Below, piece by piece: positions 45,364 through 55,200 of a DNA stretch of 64,000 nt; positions within the stretch are counted from its first letter, which is position 1, and every line of letters starts with the position of its first letter. Under the pieces are notes generated by a model. It was not told the DNA's origin and did no database searches. It was given only the letters and a program-made list of their open reading frames with translations. This DNA is from Undibacter mobilis (GTDB taxonomy: Bacteria; Pseudomonadota; Alphaproteobacteria; Rhizobiales; Xanthobacteraceae): assembly GCF_003367195.1 (NCBI RefSeq), contig NZ_QRGO01000001.1:1970501-2034500 (forward strand), written 5' to 3'. A program made the position numbers and the translations under genes.

Positions 45364-45391
45364 ATTGTACCCCCAATATTAGCGCAGTCAA
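45364..45391 (-). promoter_or_regulatory. Sigma-70-type promoter upstream of brnTA
   Basis: TTGACT and TACAAT (minus strand) with 16-base spacing. The predicted start of transcription falls close to the first brnT codon, suggesting a leaderless or very short leader mRNA. Confidence 0.6.
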
Positions 45392-45590
45392 GGCGAACTC
45401 AATTTATGCGAGTATATCGCCGCGGTGCTCGTAAAGTGGATGGCTAGGTTGTCACGGCCGAAAAAGGTCGCCCTAGCCGCATCGACGCCTTCCACCGGTT
45501 GCCCCTCCTAAATTCCCCAGCGCTAAAGCGCCGCGGCCCCTCGTATCTGCGCTGGCGATCCCCATCTGGAAAATTGCGATGTGAAGGGTG

Positions 45591-45637
45591 TTGACATTCC
45601 GCTTGAGCACCCTTACTCATGTAAATGTTATTTACAT
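45591..45637 (+). promoter_or_regulatory. Promoter and perfect palindromic operator of the DUF2852 gene
   Basis: TTGACA (45591-45596), a 17-base spacer and a weak TACTCA -10, overlapped by the perfect palindrome ATGTAAAT-GTT-ATTTACAT (45619-45637). Operator-like arrangement for a repressor that is not encoded nearby. Confidence 0.6.
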
Positions 45638-45663
45638 TCACAACGGAGACCGGAGAGGCCGAC

Positions 45664-46110
45664 ATGCCAATCACCGCCAAGCTCGACGAATTCGGCAAGC
45701 CCGCCTGGATTGCCCTCACCGTACTGGGCTTCATGGCCTGGTGGCCTATCGGCCTGGCAACTCTGGCCTTCACAATCGGGAGCGGAAGAATGGGATGCGG
45801 TTATCGCGGCCACGATCGCTGGCAGCACAAGATGGATCGCCTGCAATCCAAGATGGACTGGATGCGCTCGAAGATGAGCGGCGGCCAGGGGTCCGGTTTT
45901 GGCGGTTCGTCCTGGGGCGGTGCCCCCTCGAGTGGCAACTCGGCCTTCGATGAATACCGCAACGAAACGTTGCAGCGTCTCGAGGAAGAGCAGCGCGAGT
46001 TCAAATCGTTCCTGGAGCGGCTGCGTTTCGCCAAGGACAAGACCGAATTCGACGCCTTCATGTCCGAGCGGCGCAACCGCCCGGCGCCGGAAAGCCCGAC
46101 GCAGAACTAG
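45664..46110 (+). CDS. DUF2852 family membrane protein
   Basis: A 148-residue protein. KPAWIALTVLGFMAWWPIGLATLAFTIGSGRM is the membrane segment typical of DUF2852 (shown in parts: KPAWIALTVLGFMAWWPIGL). A glycine/serine linker follows, then a charged coiled coil (TLQRLEEEQREFKSFLERL) and FDAFMSERR near the end. GGAGAGG lies before the ATG at 45664. It stands alone behind a palindromic operator. No function known. Confidence 0.82.
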   Translation: MPITAKLDEFGKPAWIALTVLGFMAWWPIGLATLAFTIGSGRMGCGYRGHDRWQHKMDRLQSKMDWMRSKMSGGQGSGFGGSSWGGAPSSGNSAFDEYRNETLQRLEEEQREFKSFLERLRFAKDKTEFDAFMSERRNRPAPESPTQN

Positions 46111-46521
46111 CGTTTGATCCTGGAAATGCCCGCCCCCGACGTGATCGGGGGCGGGTCCGGATTTCGGATCGGATCATGCGTTAGATGTAGTCCCCCAACC
46201 CATCGGCATGGTCTGTAGCCGTCCGCTCTCTCCCCGAGGCGGGCGGCCTTTCTTTTTTGCTTTACGGGCGCCGGCCTTTGGCCTTTAGGCGAAGTCGTTT
46301 TGTGACGGCCGACCGTCACACGCGCTAACGAATCCTTTACCATAAAGGGCGCTGTCTAGCGGGCACAAAGGCCAGCAAAAGTCCGTATTTTAGCGGGCCC
46401 TGCGCCCTCATTTGGCCAAGTTTGGCAGGGATTCCGCCTGCTGAGCTCAAGCCAATGGATTTTAAACACCGGGGTGCCGGGCCTTCACCACAAGGTCCGC
46501 GCCGCGCAAAGGACGTGCCTT
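46111..46521. other. Intergenic region before tolQ
   Basis: A 411-base stretch between the DUF2852 gene and tolQ. It contains an 11-bp perfect hairpin with no T tract (46129-46155), a true terminator (46218-46258) and, in the last 250 bases, AT-richer sequence that should hold the tol promoter. No coding frame looks real. Confidence 0.6.
46218..46258 (+). terminator. Rho-independent terminator upstream of tolQ
   Basis: GCCGTCCGC pairs with GCGGGCGGC (one G-T) around a 12-base loop, followed by TTTCTTTTTT. It isolates the tol operon from the DUF2852 gene. Confidence 0.75.
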
Positions 46522-47241
46522 ATGAATCCTGCCGATGTGGCACAGTCGTTGCCGACCATCGTTGCCTCCGACCTGTCGCTGTGGACCCTGTTCTGGCACG
46601 CCCACTGGGTCGTGAAATTCGTCATGGTCGGCCTGCTGACCTGCTCGGTGTGGGTCTGGGCGATCGTCATCGACAAGTGGGTGCTGTATGCGCGCAACGC
46701 TCGCGCCATGCGCAATTTCGAGGCGCAGTTCTGGTCCGGCCAGTCGCTCGAAGAGCTCTATCGCATCCATGCCACCAAGCCGTCCAATTCGATGGCGGCG
46801 CTGTTCGTTGCCGCGATGCAGGAGTGGAAGCGCAGCTTTTCCACCCAGCAGCGCTCCTTTGCGGGTCTGCAAACGCGCCTCGACAAGGTGATGCAGGTCA
46901 CCATCTCGCGCGAGGTCGAACGGCTGGAGAAGCGGCTGCTGGTGCTGGCGACGGTCGGTTCTGCGGGTCCCTTCGTCGGCCTGTTCGGCACCGTCTGGGG
47001 CATCATGACGAGCTTCCAGTCGATCGCTGCGTCGAAGAACACATCGCTCGCCGTGGTCGCGCCGGGCATCGCCGAGGCGCTGTTTGCGACCGCGGTCGGC
47101 CTCATCGCCGCCATACCGGCGACGATTTTCTATAACAAGTTCGCCGGCGAAGTGAATAAACAGGCGCAGCAGCTCGAGGGGTTTGCCGACGAGTTCTCCG
47201 CCATCCTGTCGCGCCAGATCGACGAGCGCGGCGCCGGCTGA
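46522..47241 (+). CDS. tolQ: Tol-Pal system protein TolQ
   Basis: A 239-residue proton channel subunit with three membrane helices (about 30-52, 150-172, 183-203). VGSAGPFVGLFGTVWGIMTSF and GIAEALFATAVGLIAAIPA are the ExbB/TolQ signatures. AAAGGA lies before the ATG at 46522; the frame extends upstream to 46474 without support. Together with TolR it powers TolA for outer-membrane constriction. Confidence 0.94.
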   Translation: MNPADVAQSLPTIVASDLSLWTLFWHAHWVVKFVMVGLLTCSVWVWAIVIDKWVLYARNARAMRNFEAQFWSGQSLEELYRIHATKPSNSMAALFVAAMQEWKRSFSTQQRSFAGLQTRLDKVMQVTISREVERLEKRLLVLATVGSAGPFVGLFGTVWGIMTSFQSIAASKNTSLAVVAPGIAEALFATAVGLIAAIPATIFYNKFAGEVNKQAQQLEGFADEFSAILSRQIDERGAG

Positions 47242-47303
47242 ACCGGATTGCATGAACGGATCGCGGAGCGCCGCGATCCTGGTCTTGAGGGGACGACGAC
47301 GCA

Positions 47304-47750
47304 ATGGCAGCGAATGCGGGAACGCCCGTTATCGGCAAGGGCCGTCGGCGCCGCCGTGGCGTGATGGCGGAAATCAACGTCACGCCGATGGTCGACGTGA
47401 TGCTGGTGCTGCTCATCATTTTCATGGTGTCGGCGCCGCTTCTGACCGTCGGCGTGCCGATCGATCTGCCGCAGTCGCAGGCCAAGAGCCTCGACCAGGA
47501 CCGCGAACCGCTGACGCTGTCGGTCAACACGCAAGGCAAGGTCTATCTGCAGAACGAGGAAATCGAGCTCGCCAAGCTGGTGCCGAAACTCGAAGCGGTC
47601 GCGCAGGCGCGCGGCGGCAAGGAGGCCCGTGTCTATGTGCGTGGCGACAAGAACGCGAACTATGGATCGATGATGGCGGTGATGGGCCGTTTGTCGGCGG
47701 CCGGCTTCCACCGCGTCGCTCTGGTCACCGAATTCGAGCAGGGCAAATAA
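47304..47750 (+). CDS. tolR: Tol-Pal system protein TolR
   Basis: A 148-residue protein with one membrane helix (MVDVMLVLLIIFMVSAPLL, with the proton-relay aspartate) and a periplasmic dimerisation domain. MAEINVTPMVDV is the family hallmark. It is the TolQ partner. Confidence 0.94.
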   Translation: MAANAGTPVIGKGRRRRRGVMAEINVTPMVDVMLVLLIIFMVSAPLLTVGVPIDLPQSQAKSLDQDREPLTLSVNTQGKVYLQNEEIELAKLVPKLEAVAQARGGKEARVYVRGDKNANYGSMMAVMGRLSAAGFHRVALVTEFEQGK

Positions 47751-47756
47751 CCGTCG

Positions 47757-48665
47757 ATGCAGATGCGGACGGCATCGGTGATCTCGACCGCCCTGCACAT
47801 TGCGGTGCTGGGCTGGGCGACGCTGTCCTTTTCCAGCAAGGCCTTCGAAGTGACGCCGCCGGAATCGCTGCCGGTCGATATCATCAGCGACAAGGACTTC
47901 TCGGAAATCACCAAGGGTGTGAAGGACGCCAAGAAGGTCGAGGAAAAGCCGAAGCCGGTGGTCGAGAAGGTCGCCGAGCCGCCGCCCAAGCCGGTCGAAG
48001 AACTCAAGCCGACGGTCAACGAAAAGCGCGAAGTCGCCGCCAACAAGGAAGCGGCGCCGGAGCCGCCCAAGCCCGAGCCGAAGCCGCCGGAGAAGAAGCC
48101 CGAGGCCAAGCCGGAGCCGCCGAAACCCGACCAGATCGCCGACATGCTCAAAGAAGAAAAGCCGAAGCCGGAAGCCAAGGCCGAGCCGCAGCCGTTGCCG
48201 CCGAAAAAGCCGCCGCTGCCGAAACAGCAGCCCGAACAGAAATTCGACGCCAGCAAGATCGCCGCGCTGCTCGACAAGCGCGATCCGACGCGCGCCGCCG
48301 CGACCGGCGCCGAGGTCAACAAGAATGCCAGCCTGGGCGCTGCCAATGCCAATGCGGCACGGCTGAGCCAGTCGGAAATCGACGCTTTCCGCCGGCGCGT
48401 CGCCTCGTGCTGGACCATTCCGGTTGGCGCCGAGGGCGCCGACAATCTGAAGGTGGTGTTCCGGGTCATGTTCCGGCGCGACGGCACCGTCGAGAGTGGT
48501 CCCAGCCCGGTCGAGGGCTCGGCCTCGCCTTACGGGCCGGCCTTCGCCGAGAGTGGCCGGCGCGCCATTCTGCAGTGCCAGCCCTATACAATGCTCAGGC
48601 CCGAACACTACGACAGCTGGAAAGATATCGAGATCGGCTTTACGCCGCGCGACATGTTCCAGTAG
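47757..48665 (+). CDS. tolA: Tol-Pal system protein TolA
   Basis: A 302-residue protein: one membrane helix (SVISTALHIAVLGWATLSF), a long Pro/Lys/Glu-rich extended region (about 50-170, many PKPE/KPE repeats) and a C-terminal TolA domain (about 205-300, LSQSEIDAFRRRVASCWTIP and QCQPYTMLRPEHY). Short compared with E. coli TolA (421) but typical for alphaproteobacteria. It spans the periplasm and links the motor to TolB/Pal. Confidence 0.92.
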   Translation: MQMRTASVISTALHIAVLGWATLSFSSKAFEVTPPESLPVDIISDKDFSEITKGVKDAKKVEEKPKPVVEKVAEPPPKPVEELKPTVNEKREVAANKEAAPEPPKPEPKPPEKKPEAKPEPPKPDQIADMLKEEKPKPEAKAEPQPLPPKKPPLPKQQPEQKFDASKIAALLDKRDPTRAAATGAEVNKNASLGAANANAARLSQSEIDAFRRRVASCWTIPVGAEGADNLKVVFRVMFRRDGTVESGPSPVEGSASPYGPAFAESGRRAILQCQPYTMLRPEHYDSWKDIEIGFTPRDMFQ

Positions 48666-48719
48666 TTGTTATTTGCGATCATCCGGCAATATGAGCCGGC
48701 CCGGTACGGAAGCGATTGA

Positions 48720-50066
48720 ATGGTGCGATCCAGCGACGTTTTAAATTCAAGCCTGCCCACCCGCCGCGGCGTGATGGCCGGGGCCGGGGCTGGTGCGCTT
48801 TTGGCGCTGGCGCCGCGTCAGGCCGGGGCCGTGCTGCGGCTCGAAATCACCTCGGGCAATGTCCAGGCGATGCCGATCGCGCTGCCGGATTTCGTCGCCG
48901 GCACGCCGGGCGATGCCGAGATCGCGCGCAACGTCACCGCGATCATCTCGAACAATCTGCAGCGCTCGGGCCTGTTCGCGCCGATCAATCCGGCGGCCTT
49001 CACGGAGAAGGTCACCAATTCCGACGCCGTGCCGCGCTTTGCCGACTGGCGTGTCATCAACGCGCAGGCGCTGGTGACCGGCCGCATCACCAAGCAGGCC
49101 GACGGCCGCCTCAAGGCCGAATTCCGCCTGTGGGATGTGTTCGCCGGCCAGCAGCTCGACGGCAAGCAGTACTTCACCACGCCGGACAACTGGCGGCGTA
49201 TCGCGCATATCATTTCGGATGCGGTCTATGAGCGTCTGACCGGCGAAAAGGGCTATTTCGACAGCCGCATCGTCTTCGTCGACGAAACCGGACCGAAGGA
49301 CCGCCGCGTCAAGCGGCTCGCCATCATGGATCAGGACGGCGCCGGCGTGCGCTACCTGACCCGCGGCGACGACCTGGTGCTGACGCCGCGCTTCAATCCG
49401 ACGACGCAAGAGATCACCTACATGTCCTACGGGCAGGCCGATCCGCGCGTCTATCTGCTCAACATCGAGACTGGCCAGCGCGAGATCGTCGGCAACTTCC
49501 CGGGCATGACCTTCGCGCCGAGATTCTCGCCCGACGGCCAGCGCGTCATCATGAGTTTGCAGCAGGGCCCGAACTCCAATCTGTTCGTGATGGACCTGCG
49601 CTCCAAGCAGACGACGCGGCTCACCGACACGCCGGCCATCGATACGGCGCCGTGCTATTCGCCGGACGGCCGCTCCATCTGTTTCGAAAGCGATCGCGGC
49701 GGCTCACCGCAGATTTATGTGATGGCGGCCAGCGGCGGTCCGGCGCAGCGCATCTCGTTCGGCGAAGGTTCGCACTCGACGCCGGTGTGGTCGCCGCGCG
49801 GCGACTACATTGCCTTCACCGGCCAGGCGCGCGGTCAGTTCTCGATCGGCATTCTCAAGCCGGACGGCCAGGGCGAACGCCTGCTCACCTCGGGCTTCCA
49901 CAATGAAGGCCCGACCTTCGCGCCGAACGGCCGCGTGCTGATGTTCTTCCGCGATCCGGGGCAGGGGCCGTCGCTCTATACGATCGACATCACCGGCCGT
50001 AACGAACAGAAGGTGCCGACGCCGTCGCTGGCGTCCGATCCGGCCTGGTCGCCGCTGTTGTCGTAA
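48720..50066 (+). CDS. tolB: Tol-Pal system beta propeller protein TolB
   Basis: A 448-residue periplasmic protein: an N-terminal domain (about 40-170) and a six-bladed propeller with repeated SPDG motifs ([48 protein letters not shown]). The signal region contains [12 protein letters not shown], a twin-arginine-like sequence. It connects TolA with Pal. The ATG at 48720 has ACGGAAG upstream. Confidence 0.95.
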   Translation: MVRSSDVLNSSLPTRRGVMAGAGAGALLALAPRQAGAVLRLEITSGNVQAMPIALPDFVAGTPGDAEIARNVTAIISNNLQRSGLFAPINPAAFTEKVTNSDAVPRFADWRVINAQALVTGRITKQADGRLKAEFRLWDVFAGQQLDGKQYFTTPDNWRRIAHIISDAVYERLTGEKGYFDSRIVFVDETGPKDRRVKRLAIMDQDGAGVRYLTRGDDLVLTPRFNPTTQEITYMSYGQADPRVYLLNIETGQREIVGNFPGMTFAPRFSPDGQRVIMSLQQGPNSNLFVMDLRSKQTTRLTDTPAIDTAPCYSPDGRSICFESDRGGSPQIYVMAASGGPAQRISFGEGSHSTPVWSPRGDYIAFTGQARGQFSIGILKPDGQGERLLTSGFHNEGPTFAPNGRVLMFFRDPGQGPSLYTIDITGRNEQKVPTPSLASDPAWSPLLS

Positions 50067-50334
50067 GGCCGCAATCGTCCAGGGTTCGCCCCGAAAAGCC
50101 GACGAATTACGTCCGCGCGCCGTCAGAGCGCCATATTCACCGGCTCTTAACCATGAGCGGCGGTTTAAGCCGTTCGGATAAGGTTTAGGGGCCGCGGCAA
50201 GGTTCCATTTAGGTTGATGGAAGGTTCGCTTAACCACCCCGCGGTTAGATGTGGGGCTTAAGCGCGCGGCTCGTTCCGGTTCGTTGCTGTCGGACCTGAC
50301 GCGCACCGCATCGGCGGGTGTACGGAGTTAGAAG

Positions 50335-50835
50335 ATGATCGAAATCGGAAAATTTGCGCGCGGCATGCGGCTTGTGGCCGTGCTCGCTTTCGGCCTGGCC
50401 ATCTCGGCCTGCGCCAACCAGAACGCCACGGATGGCGCCAATGGCGGGGCCGGCTCGGCGTCGACGCCGGGCAGCCAGCAGGACTTCGTCGTCAATGTCG
50501 GCGACCGCGTCTTCTTCGAAACGGACCAGACCGAACTCACCGCGACGGGCCGCGAGACGCTCGACAAGCAGGCCCAGTGGCTGACGCGCTACAGCCAGTA
50601 CACCTTCGTGATCGAAGGTCACGCCGACGAACGCGGCACCCGCGAATACAACATCGCGCTCGGCGCCCGCCGCGCCCAGTCGGTGCGCGATTATCTCGTC
50701 TCGCGCGGCATCAATGTCGGCCGCATGCGGACCATCTCCTACGGCAAGGAACGCCCGGTCGCCGTCTGTAACGACATCTCGTGCTGGTCGCAGAACCGCC
50801 GCGCCGTCACGGTGCTCAACGCCGGCGGCGCCTGA
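50335..50835 (+). CDS. pal: Peptidoglycan-associated lipoprotein Pal
   Basis: A 166-residue lipoprotein. The lipobox LAISAC places the lipidated cysteine at residue 26. The OmpA domain has FVIEGHADERGTREYNIALGARRA and NRRAVTVL. It anchors the outer membrane to peptidoglycan and partners TolB. A terminator follows at 50871. Confidence 0.96.
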   Translation: MIEIGKFARGMRLVAVLAFGLAISACANQNATDGANGGAGSASTPGSQQDFVVNVGDRVFFETDQTELTATGRETLDKQAQWLTRYSQYTFVIEGHADERGTREYNIALGARRAQSVRDYLVSRGINVGRMRTISYGKERPVAVCNDISCWSQNRRAVTVLNAGGA

Positions 50836-50870
50836 TAGCCCCGCTGCGGCGCTCTTAGCGAATGTTGCGA

Positions 50871-50903
50871 TGCCCGGCCTGGTGCCGGGCATTCGCGTTT
50901 TAC
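50871..50903 (+). terminator. Terminator after pal
   Basis: TGCCCGGC and GCCGGGCA form a perfect 8-bp stem with a CTGGT loop; a T4 run follows after six bases, so it may work weakly. Confidence 0.6.
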
Positions 50904-51054
50904 CGCACGACCGACCGCCGGCTTTTGTGACGCGCCGGCGACAAAGCCTTCAACAGCCCTGTTTATTCCCCGTTGTCACGGGTTCCCGCCCGGGCGATGA
51001 TCCCCGTGCGGCGGAGAGGTCATAACCGCCGTCTTGAAATTCGAGGGGGCTCGT

Positions 51055-52212
51055 ATGGCGCACGGCTTGAAGCGCGGGCGAAAGCTTGCCGCAGCAATTA
51101 TCCTGGTCGGCGTCTTGCCGCTGATCGCCGGGTGCGGCGAGAAGAACACCTACGTCGCGCCGCCGCCGCCCAAGGTCACGGTCGCCACGCCGGTCAAGAA
51201 GCCGGTCACCCGCTATCTGGAATCGACCGGCAATGTCGCCGCGGTGAATTCGGCCGATCTGGTCGCCCGCGTTGCCGGCTTCGTCCAGGATATCAAGTAC
51301 GAGGACGGCGCCACCGTCAAAAAGGGTCAGGTGCTGTTCGTCATCGAGCAGAGGCCTTACGAGTTGAAAGTCCAGCAGGCCAAGGCCAATGAAGATAACG
51401 CCAAGGCAGCGCTGATTTCGGCGCAGGCCAATTATCAGCGCCAGGCCGATCTGGTGCCGAGCGGTTCGGCCTCCAAGGCCGCCCTCGACAATGCGATCGC
51501 CAGCCGCGACAGCGCGCAGGCCAGCGTCGATCAGGCGATCGCTTCGACTAAACTGGCCGAGAACGATCTGGCTTACACACAGGTCAGCGCGCCATTCGAT
51601 GGCATCGTTACCGCGCGCAAGGTGTCGATCGGCGCTTTCGTGTCGGGCAATGGCACGGCGCTCGCCTCCATCGTGTCCAGCGATCCGATCTATGTGAATT
51701 TCACCATTGGCGAGCAGGAGACCATCCGCGTCCGCGCCATGATCGCCGAACGCGGTCTCACGCCGGCCGAATTGAAGAAGGTGCCGGTGGAGGTTTCGCT
51801 GCAGACCGAGGCCGGCTATCCGCACAAAGGTACGCTCGACTACGCAGCGCCCAGCATCGATCCGTCGACCGGCACGTTGGCCGGCCGTGCCATCCTCGAC
51901 AACCCGAAGTACGTTCTCTTGCCCGGCCTGTTCGTGCGCGTGCGCATCCCGCTCGGGCCGCCGAAGGATGAACTGCTGGTGCCGGACACCGCGCTCGGCA
52001 CCGATCAGAGCGGCCGCTATCTGCTCGTGATCGACAAGGACAACGTGGTCGAACAGCGCCGCGTCACGCTGGGGCCGCTTGATGGCACCCTGCAAGTGAT
52101 CGACAAGGGCGTCGGTCCCGATGACCGCATCATCATCAACGGCATGCTGCGCGCGGTGCCGGGGCAGAAGGTCGATCCACAGACGGCATCCGCGCCGCCG
52201 AAGTCCTCGTGA
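51055..52212 (+). CDS. RND efflux periplasmic adaptor (membrane fusion protein)
   Basis: A 385-residue AcrA/MexE-type adaptor lipoprotein with lipobox LPLIAGC (Cys27). The barrel-sandwich and hairpin are present: GFVQDIKYEDGATVKKGQVLFVIE on the lipoyl half, a coiled-coil hairpin (about 110-160) and AYTQVSAPFDGIVTARKVSIGAFV on the other (long motifs span those positions). GAGGGGG precedes the ATG at 51055. It is the adaptor of the pump encoded just downstream. Confidence 0.93.
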   Translation: MAHGLKRGRKLAAAIILVGVLPLIAGCGEKNTYVAPPPPKVTVATPVKKPVTRYLESTGNVAAVNSADLVARVAGFVQDIKYEDGATVKKGQVLFVIEQRPYELKVQQAKANEDNAKAALISAQANYQRQADLVPSGSASKAALDNAIASRDSAQASVDQAIASTKLAENDLAYTQVSAPFDGIVTARKVSIGAFVSGNGTALASIVSSDPIYVNFTIGEQETIRVRAMIAERGLTPAELKKVPVEVSLQTEAGYPHKGTLDYAAPSIDPSTGTLAGRAILDNPKYVLLPGLFVRVRIPLGPPKDELLVPDTALGTDQSGRYLLVIDKDNVVEQRRVTLGPLDGTLQVIDKGVGPDDRIIINGMLRAVPGQKVDPQTASAPPKSS

Positions 52213-52225
52213 CGAGGACCGGGCG

Positions 52226-55200
52226 ATGATCTCAAAATTCTTTATCGAGCGGCCGGTTCTCGCCAACGTTATCGCCATTCTGATGATCGTGATCGGCGGC
52301 GTGGCGCTGTTCCAGTTGCCGGTGGCGCAGTATCCCGATGTCGTGCCGCCGACCGTGTCGGTAACGACGCGCTATCCCGGTGCCAGCGCGCGCACGGTGA
52401 TCGAAACCGTGGCGTTGCCGATCGAGCAGCAGGTCAACGGCGTGGAAGGCATGATCTACATGCAGTCCTACGCCGCCTCCGACGGCTCCTATAACCTCAC
52501 CGTCACGTTCAAGATCGGCACCGATCTCAACTTCGCGCAGGTGCTGGTGCAGAACCGCGTGGCCAGCGCGGAAGCGCAATTGCCCTCCGCGGTGCAGGCC
52601 CAGGGCGTCGTGGTGCAGAAGAAATCGACCTCGATGCTGCAGATCGCGACGCTGACATCGAGCGATCCCAAACACGACAGCCTGTTCCTGTCGAACTACG
52701 CCACCATCACCTTGAAGGATGAGTTGTCGCGCGTTCCCGGCGTCGGCGGCGTTACCGTGTTCGGCGCCGGCAATTACGCGATGCGCATCTGGCTCGATCC
52801 GAACAAGATGAAGGCGAGAGGGCTCAACGTCAGCGACGTGGTCGGCGCCTTGCAGTCGCAGAACAGCCAGGTGACGGCCGGCCAGATCGGCGCGCCGCCG
52901 GGACCGGACACGGTGCCGTTCCAGTACACGCTGAACGTCTTCGGCCGCCTGACCGAGGTGTCGGAATTCGCCAATGTCATCGTCAAGACGGGGCCGACCG
53001 GCGAGATCACGCGCGTGCGCGACATCGGCACCGTCGAACTCGGGGCGCAGACCTACGGCGTTGTCTTCAAGGTCGACAACAAGGCCTCGGCCGGCCTTGG
53101 CATCTCGCTGACGCCGGGCGCCAATGCCCTTACCGTCGCCGCCGACGTGAAGAAGCGCCTCGCCGAACTGGCCGGCAGCTTCCCGAAGGGCATGCAATAT
53201 GACGTGCCGTTCGACGTCACCATCTTCGTCAACACGTCGATCCACGAGGTCTACAAGACGCTGATCGAGGCGGCGATCCTGGTGTTGATCGTTATCCTGA
53301 TCTTCCTGCAGGATTGGCGCGCCATGCTGGTGCCGGCAACCACGGTGCCGGTCACGATCATCGGCGCCTTCGCCGCCATGGCGGCGATGGGCTTCACCGT
53401 GAACTTCGCCACCTTGTTCGCCATCGTGCTGGCGATCGGTATCGTGGTGGATGACGCCATCATCGTCGTCGAGGGCGCGGCGCATAACATCGACCACGGC
53501 ATGAACGGCCATGACGCCGCCATCGAGGCGATGCGGCTGCTGCTCGGGCCGATCATCGGCATCACATTGGTGCTGCTTTCGGTGTTTCTGCCGGCGGCGT
53601 TTCTGCCCGGCCTGACCGGACAGATGTACGCGCAATTTGCGCTCGTGATTGCCGCCACCGCTCTGATCAGTGCGATCAACGCCGTGACGTTGAAGCCGAC
53701 GCAATGCGCGCTGTGGCTGCGACCCACCGTGCCGCCGGAGCAGCGCAACTTCTTCTACCGCGGCTTCAACAAGGTTTATGACAAGTGCGAGGCCGGCTAT
53801 GCCCGGCTGATGACACGGCTGGTTGCGCATGCCGGCAAGGTGACGGTGCTCGCGCTCATCGCCATCGGCGTGACGCTATACGGCTTCTCGCGCATCCCGA
53901 CCGGCTTCATTCCGGTGGAGGACCAGGGCTACATGCTGGCCACCGTGCAGTTGCCGGACGGCGCTTCGCTGCCGCGCACGCAAGCGGTGATGGAGAAGCT
54001 GGACGCCATCGCGCGCAAGAATCCGGGCGTCGACAAGGTGGTGACCATCGCCGGCATTTCGGCGCTGGATAACAGCTCCGTCCTGTCATCGGCGGGCGTC
54101 GCCTATATCATTCTCAAGGACTGGGGCGTGCGCGGCAAGGCGCTGAGCCTGTTGCCGATGTATCAGTCGCTGTCGCGTGAAGTCGCCGCCATCGAGGAAG
54201 CGACGGTGCGCGTCCTGCCGCCGCCGCCGATCCAGGGCATCGGCAACGCCGCCGGCACCACGGCGCAGATCGAACTGCGCGACAACTCCACCGACTACGT
54301 CAAGCTGCAGAGCATCGTCGATACGATGATGGGTAATGCCGCGTCGCAGTCGAACATCCAGGCGGTGATCTCGTCATTCCGCGCCAACGTCCCGCAATAT
54401 CTGGTCGACGTCGATCGCGTGAAGGCGCAGGCGGTCGGCGTCAGTGTCGATCAGGTGTTTTCGGCGCTCGGCGGCTATCTCGGCTCGGCCTATGTCAACC
54501 AGTTCACCCAGTTCGGCCGCACCTTCCAGGTCGTGGCGCAGGCGGATGCGCAATTCCGTCTGCGGACGCAGGATCTCGACAACATCTCGGTGCGCAACAA
54601 CCAGGGCAGCATGATCCCGCTGTCGACGCTGATCGAGATTAAGCCGGTGACGGGGCCGTCGCTGGTGAGCCTGTACAATCTCTATCCATCGGCGACCGTG
54701 ATCACGCTGCCCGCGCGCGGTCATTCGACCGGCGAGACGATGAGTCTGATGGAGCAGGTGGCCAAGCAGTCCTTCCCGCCGAACACGGTCATGGAGTGGA
54801 CCGGGCTCTCCTATCAGGAGAAGCTCGTCGGCAATCAGATGTACTTCGTCTTCGCCATGGCGCTGTTGCTGGTCTATCTGGTGCTCGCCGGGCAATATGA
54901 GAGCTGGTACCAGCCGGCCGCCGTCATCCTCGCGGTGCCGATCTCGCTGATCGGTCCGGTGCTGACGCTGCTTTTCCTCGGCATCGAGAATAATCTCTAC
55001 ACCCAGATCGGCATCGTGCTGCTTATCGCGCTATCGGCGAAGAACGCGATTCTGATTGTCGAGTTCGGCCGCGAGCTGCGCGAGGGCGGCAAGGGCCTGC
55101 TTGAGTCCGCGGTCGAAGCGGCGCGGGCGCGGTTCCGGCCGATCCTGATGACGTCGTTCGCCTTCATCCTCGGCGTGCTGCCGCTGGTGCTGGCTACCGG

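Noticed and set aside
52232..53830. 532-residue minus-strand ORF across the RND pump gene
   Set aside because: Shadow ORF with the codon composition of an antisense frame; the plus-strand product is a full-length AcrB-like pump.
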